NCBI GenBank assembly: GCA_019918135.1
Contig: WBZZ01000129.1
Span: 40,520-104,519, forward strand
From: Paulinella micropora
Taxonomy: Eukaryota; Cercozoa; Imbricatea; Euglyphida; Paulinellidae
Length of the DNA stretch: 64,000 nucleotides
Direction of reading: 5' to 3'
Positions 23,576 to 34,285 of this stretch are shown piece by piece. Within the stretch, counting starts at the first letter, position 1. Each line of letters starts with the position of its first letter. Under the pieces are notes generated by a model. The model saw only the letters and a list, made by a program, of their open reading frames with translations. It made no database searches and was not told the DNA's origin. The position numbers and the translations under genes were made by a program.

Positions 23576-23590
23576 TACCCCTTCCCGTTT
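23576..23590 (-). other. Polypurine tract of element B
   Basis: On the - strand, AACGGGAAGGGGTAC lies immediately before the 3' LTR start. A purine run at this place primes plus-strand cDNA synthesis in LTR elements. Its position confirms the LTR border. Confidence 0.75.
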
Positions 23591-24379
23591 TTATGACGGA
23601 AATATGCAATATTTTCGTCATATAGCTGCTGATTTCTTTTCTGCACAAATGCTACGGGGTCTTGCAACTAAGTGCATTAACCCACGGATAGACGGTGCAG
23701 TGGATAAATAAAACGCATACACCAGACACGCGTCAACTGTAAATCTCTAGCCTCATTTTTTTGTAAATAAATAAAAAACTCCTCCTTCCACACTCGTTGT
23801 CCCCCCCGTAACTTAATCCTGAGGCAGTATGTCAAGAACAAATAGTATTACTATTAAAATAAAAGCAGCATTATAATTTTTTCTCCTTCTCTAAACACAC
23901 TTCCGATCAGTAAATACATTGTCTTTTAATAACATACCCTTGTTTTCAATCAGTTACCTTAATATAGTACTAGGGGGCCAGTCCTAATAACTATATCCAA
24001 AGCCGGTGTGAGTGAACCCGACCATGCGATAAACCGACACAAGTAGAGACGGACCGTGCTGGTATGACGATATTAAGTATATCCAAAGAAAAAAATATTT
24101 AATATGTCTACTATGAGAACATTTATTGAGAACATCACCCTGGATACTTGAAGCAGGGTCGTACCAGGAACACCATCGCTAAACTCACAAGCGATCCCCT
24201 TCTACGGTGTCGTATCCATTTGCCGATCGACCTTCGCACTCATATGTTGCGATAAAAATGCCAAGTAACAACAATGGTATAAAAATATTTTAATAAGACA
24301 TGATCTGACATGGGCACTATGAGATTAATCCACATGCAGCTTTCAATGTCCGACGCGTGATAAAAGAAAAAAATGTCAC
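23591..24379 (-). other. 3' non-coding region of element B
   Basis: About 790 bases between the end of pol and the polypurine tract. AT-rich; no ORF or recognisable RNA gene. Confidence 0.6.
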
Positions 24380-26310
24380 TTACTGCCTTCGTCGCCTTGC
24401 GCGAACCCCTTTGCCAGGTGGCGGGCCGCCAACAAAAGTCAAGTCAAACTTTGACTCCTCAAGAATGTCCCATATTTTGTTAGGGATGGCGCCCAATGAT
24501 AAGTCAAAAGGAATGTCAAGCACTCCCCTAGGCAGTGACTGAATAGTCCACGCAGTGTGGTCTTTGTCTCGAGGGGTAATAGTATCATCCCAAGTCTCGA
24601 GATCTTTCGCGTCTTTGTATACCGGTAAGTATTGTCTAGCTTTTGGATCCTCAACAGGGTCCATGCTTCTCCAGAAATGGAGTACCGGTTGTATCGTTGT
24701 TGCTGCTGAGGATCTCTTCGATGTCCGCGCTGCCCGTGTAGTCTGCGGGACCGCCACAGCTCGCATAAGATAAAGATCTGAGAGAGTGTCATCGGCAACA
24801 TGAGATTCTGCCGGTCTCAACAGATAAAAAGCGTCTCGGACCCACTTGATGGTCGCAATCGCCTCGCCTTCCTTCCATCGCGCATGTCGAATGTCCACAT
24901 TACCCGCGTTTGGGTTAGTGTCCTTCTCTTCTCCTCCTCCATGGACATCCGTCGCTCGCGTCGATCTCGCCACCTTCCTCGGTTTGTCCAAGATAAGGTC
25001 ATTTTGCGCTCTCCTCCTCTGCGCCTCCGTGAACTTCTCCTTTGTACCGCCGCGGACTATGGGGGCCTTAGACTGAGTCCCCGCCGCGCTTTTGCGGTTT
25101 GAGTCTTCCTTGCTCTCCTTCTCGGTCTCCTCCTTCTCCGAGACAGGTGCCCGATAGGCATTCTCCTCCTCTAAGGTATCCTCCTTACTGATAGGCGGTA
25201 CCTCTTTGAAATCCTCCTTCATCCGTTTCAACGCCTCCTCAACGGATTCATCCTCGAGTAAGAAGGGGTCATATTTGATCAGCCTTCGAACATCCACACT
25301 TTGCACCTTCCCTCTACCCCTGATCTTATAGTTCAGAGGTCCCATCTGCTCCATAATCTGGTATGGTCCTTTCCAGTGGGTAAACAGCTTAGAGCTAACC
25401 CCCTTGGGTACTTGAGGATGGTACAGGAGTACAATATCCCCAACCCGGAAACGGACTTGATCTAAGTGCGCTTGTCGCACTCCTTGTGCATCAGTCTTTC
25501 TGCGCTCCGCCTCCCTATGCGCCGCAACTATTTGCTCCGCCTCCATCTTCGCTCTTAGCCTCATCCCGAACAACTCATCCTCATCTGCCCAAGTGTCCTT
25601 TGGATGCAGAAGCGAGGTTGGGATATTAGACTCTCGGCCGTAAACCAATTGATATGGCGAGACTGAGCTCCTGGCTCCTCCTAATGCCGATGAGGGTAGA
25701 CAGTTCATTGCAAAGGCAAATGAAGGTGCTGCCTCCACCCAGGCTCTCTGATTCTCCTTCTTCATACAGTACATCTTAAGCGAGGCTTTGAGAGGTCTAT
25801 GTACCCGCTCGATCTTGCCATTCGCTCTCGGGTTATAGGCAGTAACATATTGCCATTTCATCCCGTAGTACTTAGATAGTCTGTCGATGACTATTAAAGT
25901 CAGAACCTCGATCAGAACATATCTTTCTAGGCACTCCGATCTGCGAGACGATCCTGTCGATCAGAGCCTCCGCAGTTGTCTTGCCTGTAACGTCCTTAAC
26001 AGGAACAACCCAGACATAATTGGTGGCTCGATCTATCGCAGTAAAAAGGTATTTGTACCCTTCGGCCGATTCGGGGAAAGGTCCCACATGATCGATGTGT
26101 AAGAATTCAAACATCCCGGCGTGTAACGGGAATGTACCGATCAGGCCGAAATTCGCCTTCAACGGCGTCTTTGTGGTTTTGCATGGGATACATGCGTCTA
26201 CTTCTCTGTCTATCTCCTCCTTCATTCCTTTCCACCAAAATCGCCTCGCTATGAACCAATGAGTTCTTTGTCGACCCGGATGTGCCAGTAAGGGGCAGTT
26301 ATGGGCTGCA
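24380..26310 (-). pseudogene. Element B integrase with GPY/F module and long C-terminal extension
   Basis: The H-H-C-C zinc domain is visible around 26150-26310 (HPGRQRTHWFIARR, then CIPCK). The catalytic core follows with FLHIDHVGPFPES (first Asp), ICSDRGSDFNS (second Asp) and YNPRANGKIERVHRPLK (the Glu block). The GPY/F box HWKGPYQIMEQMGPLNYKI lies near 25300-25370. Beyond it is an unusually long tail of several hundred residues, first acidic/Lys-rich and then more globular (LHFWRSMDPVEDP), which I do not recognise; no chromodomain is apparent. It inserts the cDNA into host DNA. Broken; fossil. Confidence 0.85.
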
Positions 26311-26899
26311 ACATATATGAAGCGCCTCAACTTCTCCGGTACCCAGAGAGTCCATTTGTCAGGCTGTGATGCAAATTTGCCATGCTGGCCCTTGTACCAC
26401 AATAGCCCATCTCTCCACGCCATCTCCTTCATTTGATCTTTGATCTGCGGAGTCTTTTTAAGCTCATTAGGGTTCCTGTATAACGTTATGAGCTCCTTGA
26501 ACTCCGGATCAGTCGCCTGCTGCTGCCTCCATGCGGTAGGCGAGGCGATATGGATAGTACCGTCCTCCAACCTTACTCCTACCCTCTCCGGGTCTTCATC
26601 AAGCTCGCTTCGATTTTCCTGTGGAGGTTCAGTACAGACCTCAGTCGTCTCCTCCTCCTCTTTTATATTCGCCTTCGCGTTCTCATATGCCTCATAAGAC
26701 CACTCAGCGTCTTCGAGAACATGTGCCTCACAGCATATGCCATGATCCGGGCCTTGAGGACTATATCGTAGACCCGTGCGGTCATATCGAACGCCTCTTG
26801 CCATCTGCATCGCCTCTATGTGGCTTACCTCGTACACCTTGTCCGTGGACAGATCTATCATTTCCACTGATGATACGAGAGCCGACACCTCCGACTGAA

Positions 26900-28689
26900 A
26901 CTCTAGCCTAGAAAGGCTATCAGCGACTACGTTTCGCTTTCCCGGTAAATAGACAATCGTGAAATTGAAACATGACAAGAAAGCTTGCCACCGCGCCAAA
27001 CGGCCGGTTTGTTCATGATTCATCAACCAAAGAAGGTTGTGATGATCGGTCCTAACCGTGAATAGAGGTCCTCCCCATAGATATTCTCTGAGCCTCTTGA
27101 GAGCCCATACTACCGCCAACGCCTCTCTCTGTCGCGTGCAGTAATTTCGCTCCGCCGCACACAGCTTTCTACTAATAAACATGATCGGGCGCAACTTTTT
27201 CTCCTCATCTTCCTGTTGCAGCACCGCGCCAATCGCAAACTTAGATGCATCCGTGTCGACTACGAACGGCTTCGTAAAATCGGGCATCATAAGTACTAAT
27301 CCGCCGTCCTTGGGATCTTTGTAAATGAGATCTTTGAGCGTATTAAACGCCTGCAAAGCCTCCTCATCCCACTTCTCAAAGTCTCCAAAATCAATCATCT
27401 TCTCCAACTTAGCCCGAGTTGCACCCCAATCGGGTATGAACTGGCTGTAGTACTGTGCCATCGCAAGAAAAGAGTGTAACTCTGTGCGATTCTTTGGCAA
27501 CTGTCTACTCATGATCTCCTCCCTCTTCTCGCGCGATATCGAGACTCTGTTATGAGAAATCTCGTAACCCAAATACGTCACACTGTCTTTGCAAGCTGAC
27601 ATTTCTTTAAGTTGCATTTCAGGCTAAAAGCTCCGATGCGCCTGAAGACATCTGACAAGTGATCGATATGCTCTTCCATTGTGTTAGAGTATACGATAAT
27701 GTCATCGATGTAACAAAATGCATATTCTCCCGCCTTCTGTCCTCTCCTTCTCATAAAATCATCCTCCGACTGGTCGTCATATTGACCACTCGACATCTTC
27801 TGCGTCGCCTTCTGAAAGAGCCCCGGGACCTGTTTGAGTCCCATCGGAAGCACCTTCCACTGGTATATTTCCATACCAACCACGAATGCAGTCAGCCATC
27901 TGGATTTCTCGTCCAGTGGTATCTGCCAGAAGCCGTTCCTAAGGTCAATGACCGAATAGAATTTAGCATCCCGCAGCACTCTTCTGCCCTCTTCTAAGGT
28001 CGGCAGAGGATTTCTCTCTTCCTCTAGCACCTTATTCACACGGGCATAATTGATCGTCAAACGCCATTCTCCTCCTGGCTTGGGGACGATTTTCGGTTGA
28101 GAGACAATTGGAGATGTAGATCTCTCAATAAAGTCCTCATTGAGCAACTGTCTCACGTTTTCCTCCGCTATCTTCGCCTCATGTATGCTCAATTTGCCCT
28201 CCGCGGTGCCGGAGATGGCTCCGCACCCGGTATCTTGTAAATGACAGCAGTGAAGTCCTCCGACTTTACACCACCTGCCCGAGGAGGGTCGAAAATTTCT
28301 CTGTACGCCTCCATCTTAGCTTTGAGAAGCTCCTTCTCTCTCTCCGTACCCACTCCTTCTTCTAAAATTTTCCGCGCCGCCGCTTGGAAATCTTCCTCCG
28401 ACATCTTCTTATGTTCTTTGAGGGGCGCTAAGTCCTCCTCCAAACTCAAATCTTCCTCGGACAAATCGTCCAGTCCCGTCCGTTCATACGTGACTGTGTC
28501 CGGCTCATCATCATGACCGAGTCCGACAAGCATATCAATAAGGTTCGCGTATTGTATCGGAGCCTTACGGGTGTAGAAACCATCAAAGCATGTGAAAGCT
28601 TGAGGTATCAATTTCAACTTGTCCTGGGCTCTGAGCTTCCGCTTGTATGCACTGCTCTGCTCCCGAGACCCGAGTCGACAAGCCACCAC
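26900..28689 (-). pseudogene. Element B reverse transcriptase and RNase H
   Basis: RT landmarks of Ty3/gypsy: IVPKPGGEWRLTINYARVN, FYSVIDLRNGFWQIPL, VLPMGLKQVPGLFQ and the catalytic CYIDDIIVYS, followed by the thumb region with YLGYEISHNRVSI. RNase H is clear: FVVDTDASKFAIGAVLQQ, YCTRQREALAVVWALK, VRTDHHNLLWL and VYLPGKRNVVADSLSR (about 26906-27290). Together these copy genomic RNA into double-stranded cDNA. Broken; fossil. Confidence 0.88.
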
Positions 28690-30322
28690 TAACTGTTGCT
28701 TGCGAGAGGGAACCGGTATAGGATGATCAATAAGCCGGTCCCTTATCTCCTGTGCCCATATCGCCTTCTCATTGTACGGCAGAATGACAGTATACGGCTT
28801 GTTACTCTCAAATAGAGTCCGTAGACATCATTAACTGAAGTGAAAAAGTGTCTACGGACTCTATTTGAGAGTAACGTGATAAAAGTTTTAATGTCATCCT
28901 CTGGAGTATCGGGGATACGCCCCTTCCTCCTTGGCACAAAGGCCTCTCTCTTTTCATTTGACATCTTTGCGTGGTAACAGTAGCCATTAGTAATATGGGG
29001 TAGAACTTTTGGGGCGATGTGCCTACCTGGCCGCGCTCATTAACTGAAGTGAAAAAGTGTCTACGGACTCTATTTGAGAGTAACGTGATAAAAGTTTTAA
29101 TGTCATCCTCTGGAGTATCGGGGATACGCCCCTTCCTCCTTGGCACAAAGGCCTCTCTCTTTTCATTTGACATCTTTGCGTGGTAACAGTAGCCATTAGT
29201 AATATGGACATCTGCCCCACCACCTTCTGCGAATCTGGCCAACGACGGGCACTGTTTCGCAACACATATTATCTCCTCATTACGCGCTACGATTAAGTCA
29301 TCAATAGACTTTTTGTCCCATGCGGGAATCGTAACCGTATACGCCTGCATCTCCGTCTCCCAATTGTCGGTCCAGGACAGTTCGTCCGGCACTGTGACAT
29401 AGGGGTGTACATAGGCTTCAGTTGTCTCATGTACGAAGGCCAACCTTTTTCTCTCCGTTGCTAGACTCAGCTCAAAAGCCTCGTATGAGTCAGTAGCAGT
29501 CATCGGATTAATATCCTCCTTCTCTCCATTCTTCACTCCATAAATTACTCGCCGTGCGGCGCAATCGATCACAGCCCCCATCGTAGCCAATTGGTCATAC
29601 GACAGCAGGATTGAACCGTGGTAATCGGGGACAACATAGAGGTCCGCACGATATACTCGACCGGATTTCAATTTGAAAATTAATGTGACGATGCCCATAA
29701 TTTCCGTACGGCTGCCTACCCCTTTTAGGGTCCCCTTTGTTTTTATAATATTTTTGTCAACCCATGTCCGGTGACTATTCAAAAACTTCTGGCCGACAAT
29801 ATTAATATTCGCCATCCTATCATTACCAACTTTTAATGTGGTTTGTAAAGTTTCACAAAAGAGGTCAGTGTAGCATAGCGCGTCCGGTCTATGTATACTA
29901 GCCGCTAGCACATGAATTTTTTGTTCTAGGGTTTTGAGTCTAAGCTCAAGTTCCTTGTCCTCCTTCCGTTCTTCCCTCTTTTCCTCCAACTTAACTTCTT
30001 GAGTCTCCGGGGCTTCCGGTATCTCAAGTGTCCGCTTGACAGAGTCCGGTACACTAGATGTACACTTGTCTACCGTAGAGACGGTTGCGTCCTTTGGCGG
30101 GGGAACGGTCCGCTGCTTCTTCGTAGGCGGAGACCTAGCCTTCAGTTGCGGCTTCTTCTCCTCCATCGCCTTCTTCGCCTTCCTATTCGCATCATTTATC
30201 ATATTAGCTCTCGAAGGATGAACTAGCAAATGCTTACCTTGAGGCTTGTGAGGCTGTGTGCCTTCAACTTCACGTCTAGGAGGAACGGAACCGTTCGTAT
30301 CCTGTTCAGCAACAGTAGGCAT
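28690..30322 (-). pseudogene. Element B protease-like region and linker
   Basis: A Lys/Pro-rich leader is followed by a coiled-coil-like ELELRLKTLEQKIHVLAAS and then a region that fits the fold order of retroviral-type aspartic proteases (repeated short strands ending DLYVVPDYHGSILLSYDQL, like the 'f.Vvp..d.iLLG.d.l' block before RT). The same region is conserved in element C (62.4-62.9 kb), supporting a protein-coding past. Assignment as protease is by position and this pattern. Contains an internal duplication; broken. Confidence 0.55.
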
Positions 30323-30507
30323 AACTGTGACTGTCGGATTAAAAAGAACAGTTTTTATCTCCTTCTTTCTCTCCTCCTCCTCCCTCTTTTCCTCCCGTCA
30401 TTCTAGGACTTCAACACGCTCGAGCCAGTTTCTTCGTCTTGACGTCCCCCCTCCGCAGCGGTATAAGCTTGCTGGGGGTAGTTGGAGCTGGAACTGGAGC
30501 TATAATT

Positions 30508-31236
30508 TCAGTATCCGTGTCCTCTGGGAGGGCGCGCTGGGGTCCGGCCTCCCCTTCCCCGATAGCCTCGACCTCTAGGTGCCCATCCTCTTGGTGTCCC
30601 TCGGGACCCTCGTGACGCTCCTCTTGTCTCTCCTCCTCTAGTCGGCGCCGCTTGTCGGCCCGCTGCTTCTTTCTCCTCCTTTCTCTTCATCTTCTCAAGG
30701 AAGGAAATGATGGCCTCCCGGAACTCTCCGTCCGCGACCATATTTGCATTCCACCTCCTCTCCACCAACTCCTTCTTGTAAACTCTGTATAAGGCCTGCT
30801 CCTTTTTTGAGCCTTTGAGTTCTCTCAGGAAGATATTTCGCATCCTGTCATCGTCAGAGTCATGACTGTGTGGACAGGTGCCTACTCCATGCTTCGCCTC
30901 ATTCTTACACGCCATATATGAAAAATAGCGGTAGCACGGCGTCGGCTCGTCTCTCCCCTTCTTTTGACCCGCCGACCGAGTTGTATGTGCTGCTTGAGCA
31001 CCTCCAACCCCTTGTGTCGCGGCACTGGAGAATGACTCGGTGGCCGTGTCCAAGTCGGAACACGCTTCGAGCACCTCCCTATACAGGTCGCTCGGCTGAA
31101 CAGCCGCTATGGCCCTCTCGTATATATTCGTTTCTAAAAAATCCGCCGTCTTCACCGCCGCGAAGGTCGGACAGGACTGTATGATCCTTGCGAGCTTGCT
31201 CGGGTGTCGTGCACACAAAGCACTCAGGAAGTACAA
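30508..31236 (-). pseudogene. Element B Gag C-terminus: CCCH finger plus RGG-rich tail
   Basis: The segment has CYRYFSYMACKNEAKHGVGT followed by CPHSH, a C-x8-C-x10-C-x3-H array that resembles a CCCH RNA-binding finger rather than the CCHC knuckle usual in Gag. About 60 residues later comes an Arg-Gly tail (RGGETRGASRGSRGTP, RGRGYRGRGGR), a typical RNA-binding RGG box. The nearby FREAIISFLEKMKRKEEKE helix is also conserved in element C. It probably binds genomic RNA in the particle. Confidence 0.75.
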
Positions 31237-32894
31237 AATGATAGACTTCCGGCTATAAAGAGCCCGTACTTGGCGCTGACCTCAGTGAGGATCGCTGCCA
31301 ACCTCGCGCTAATGCCCAGCCCTTCGTTCACCTCTTGAAAAATCTCAAACCCAATCAAAGTACCAGTACACAGATGCTGATACCCATGAGTTTTAAAGTA
31401 TTGCAAGAGGACGGCAACTGGCACCGTGCACTGCAGGTCTGAGGCTGCTCTCCTAGCACACCTCTACCGCTCGCAACGCCTTGTATTCCACAACATCAAA
31501 TCCTTGTGTGAGGATGGGTCCAACAAGGTGGACAACGCCTCATACTCCTGTGTTTCGTCCGTTGGATGCTGCTTCATACAAGCATCAATTCTTCGGAGCT
31601 TGTCTCGAAGGTTCGCATCCGTGTCCTTCTGACTCGCTGTCTCTGCGAACAGCGTCAGAGCAGTGGCATCGGACTTGGTATATTTTTGGAAGGCGTTAAT
31701 GATAGCCTGTCTGTCCTTCTTGTCATTATTGTTGACAATGACAGTGGTAGGCGCTGAGCTAGTCGTAGGGGCAGGAGGGGCTGTATGGGCTGACGGGACG
31801 TACCCAGGGGGAGACATAAAAGGCCCAGAGGAAGGTGCCTGTCTCGTAGCCGTCGCCTTAGCCGATGCAATCTTTGCCTCCAACTCCTTCTTTTCTTTCT
31901 CCTCTGCTCTTTCCCTGATATGCAGGTCTTGAGCATGATGAAAAAAAGACATGAGCTCGGCAGCCTTCCGAAGGAACAGAGCCTTCTCCGCCAACTCCTT
32001 CTCTCCCGCTTTATTGGTGAGGGCGGGTGCGGCCGTTCCCTCCAAGATCGTATGATCCTTGGTGAAAGCCCACCTCTTCCATGCGTCGTCCTTCTGCAAG
32101 GCCGCATGCAACTTCTTAATCTTCGTCACCCCTCCAGCTTCGCCTTCTATTTCTTTCAGGGCCGGGTGAAGGTCCCTGCCATAAATCGGGGTTTGTTGGA
32201 GTTTATTCAAGTCCACCAACTTGATCTCCATAAGTCTCAGGGGTATATCCATGACATTAATCTGTCCTCGGACGTTCCTGGACTTAAACTCCCCTTCCCC
32301 TCTTTTGATTGATTCGATATCCTGACCAGGATCGAGCAACCTAGCCAGTGCTCTTGAATCCCATGGCAGGACAGTCTTGTTAGACTGGTACTCATAGAGT
32401 GTAGCACACTCGAACACTTTCCATGTGAGGTCGAGAAGCTCCAGTAAAGACATATTGTCCCCAAATGAGACATGTTGCACCTGTAACTGTGCACTGTCGT
32501 CTCTGAGGAATTTTGCAAGAGACAGGGCTTGTTTTGGGAGGGGGTAACAGATATCCTCCTTTCTCAAGGGATCTCCCCATCGTATTTCTGGGGGAATGAA
32601 TAGCCATTTATAGGCCTCATCCTTCCCTATTTTATCCTCAAACTCCTTCTCACTTAGATTGCCATATTCGGCCACAAACCTCGCTTCCTCCTCGCTCCTC
32701 TCCTTCTCGACTTCCGACTCTCCCATCCGCCCAGGGGCGAGCAGTCGGTCCTCTGGTCCTCCTGTTTCATAGGAAGGCACTGCCAGATCTCCCCCGTCCC
32801 CAAGAGGGCCAACGTTATCCTCCTGGTCTATTGGGGTTCTCTCATTCTCTCCTCCTTCTTCATTCCAACATGCTTCTTCAGACCTAGAAGACAT
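31224..32894 (-). pseudogene. Element B Gag, capsid region
   Basis: It starts with an ATG at 32894 (MSSRSEEACWNEEGGENE). An acidic N-terminal region is followed by a helical globular part (YKWLFIPPEIRWGDP, VQHVSFGDNMSLLELLDLTW), a Ser/Ala/Pro-rich linker (about 31740-31830) and a second helical part (NAFQKYTKSDATALTLFAE). Element C encodes the same order (IKFGDTHTHLELLDAIFG; INSFKGKKGVASLMLYAK), so this is a conserved Gag of the family. Broken; fossil. Confidence 0.7.
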
Positions 32895-33641
32895 GGTCTC
32901 TGAAGGAATACAAAGGAGATAGATCTGTTTCTACTCCGTAATTACTCTGTTCGTCTCTAAGGAACGAATAGAGAGGAAAGATGAAAAGACAGTGTAGAGA
33001 GAGAGAGAGTCTCACCTCTAATATGTCTTATGTGTTTTTGTTTGTGAGAAAGAAGTAGTCTATACGACTTCCTCTGAAAACTTGATCTCCTTCTCCACTC
33101 CTCTTTTCTTTTTCTCTTTTTGTTGTTGTATCTGTTATGAGGTACGAGGACCTACGTACAGATAATGTCAAAGAGGCTCGAGAAGCACTCCTTGAGAAGT
33201 CGATCTGTCGTCTGACACTTGTTCAGACCTATTGTCGAAAAACAGTCAGGGATTTGCAAAAATACTCTGATGTATGTGTTTTGAGAGGCAACTAAGTGCA
33301 CAGACTTGAAAGGAGGAGTACTACGCTCGTGTCCTTCAAGTTTGTTTGTAACTGTGAGTGTTTGTTTGTACGTCTGTTGACCTACTCTGTCTCTGTCTCA
33401 AGAGAGAACACAAGAACAGCTATGAGGTCTGGTGTCTGGCCTCCTTATGAGGACACAGATACAGGCTGTGTAGAGGGTACTGAGACACCTACTCACAAAC
33501 GCCTAGACGTCTGGTTTTGCAAAAGGAGCTGTGTGGGGATGTGCTGGAGTATTTGTTTTTTTGGAACACCTACTCAGAAGAGATAGGTCTGTCCAGTTTT
33601 TCTTTCTGCTGTTCCAAAAACAAGCCAGAAAAGAAATCAGC
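32895..33641 (-). other. 5' leader of element B
   Basis: About 750 bases between the primer-binding site and Gag. Non-coding, with a GA run near 32997 and several GAGTAGGTG-like motifs on the - strand (about 33490 and 33570). A packaging or dimer signal is expected here in general, but none can be identified. Confidence 0.6.
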
Positions 33642-33659
33642 CTTGTGCTGGTGACTCCA
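33642..33659 (-). other. Primer-binding site of element B
   Basis: Immediately downstream of the 5' LTR on the - strand: TGGAGTCACCAGCACAAG. It begins TGG, complementary to the universal CCA tRNA 3' end. Element C has TGGAGTCCACATCACTAG in the same place, showing that the family keeps the first part of the site. Confidence 0.8.
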
Positions 33660-33660
33660 A

Positions 33661-33909
33661 TGTTACATTCCCTGAAGATAGCTCGATAAAAAGTCGGTAA
33701 TACAACCAGACACAAATCCCCCAGAGGAGAATGATGTCTCGTTATATTAGCTCAGTGAAGCCGAAAAAGAAAGCGGCCACAGACCACGGTTAAAATGGCA
33801 TTAGGTCAAATTCGGCCAAACGATATTGAAATACTGGGAAAAAAACTAGGTGCACCTGACACCCGAAAAACTGTACTTTTTACCGGCTATCCGGGGGGTG
33901 ATGCCTACA
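33661..33909 (-). repeat. 5' LTR of element B
   Basis: 249 bp, near-identical to the 3' LTR at 23327-23574. It is followed on the right by TTAG, the target duplication. Confidence 0.93.
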
Positions 33910-34285
33910 TTAGTTTGTCGTATTTTTGTAAAACAAAGGTATGTTTTGTGCTTCCTGTGTGTGTTTTCCTGTCTTCCTGTGTGTGTTTTTTTGTGTTTCT
34001 GTGCTTGTATTTATGTCTATGCTCATGGCGATACCATATGGTATCCAGTGTTACCATATGGTATCAGTTTTTTAGTGACAGGTTTTCAAAAAATTCTAGC
34101 GATCGAACCGGATGCGTTGTCATAAAATAAACTACAGTAATCTATTGAGCAAGTCCCCAGGAAGCGACCCGTAAAATTTCTCTACAAAACTTTGAGTTGA
34201 AGTTTTTTTTTTTGATAGAAGGGTGACCCCTCCCAATACACTTTTTCCACGGGAAGCCGCCACATAAGGATTTTTTTCTCCAAAG

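Larger units (their letters stand above)
23327..33909 (-). mobile_element. Ty3/gypsy element B, full length with two LTRs
   Basis: Two direct LTR copies (23327-23574 and 33661-33909) bound a 10.6-kb element on the - strand. The LTRs have TG...CA ends in element orientation (TGTAGGC...TGTAACA). A 4-bp target duplication TTAG flanks the element at 23323-23326 and 33910-33913. The primer-binding site lies next to the 5' LTR and the polypurine tract next to the 3' LTR. The parts run Gag, CCCH/RGG domain, protease-like, RT, RNase H, integrase, GPY/F and a long C-terminal extension. By eye the two LTRs differ at about six positions and one indel in 248 bases (about 2.5%), so the insertion is moderately young. 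The coding region is broken by roughly six to eight breaks. Confidence 0.92.

Noticed and set aside
33795-34130. Open frame beginning MALGQIRPNDIEILGKKLGA as a gene
   Set aside because: It lies antisense inside the LTR of element B and a diverged version occurs in the other LTRs; incidental.
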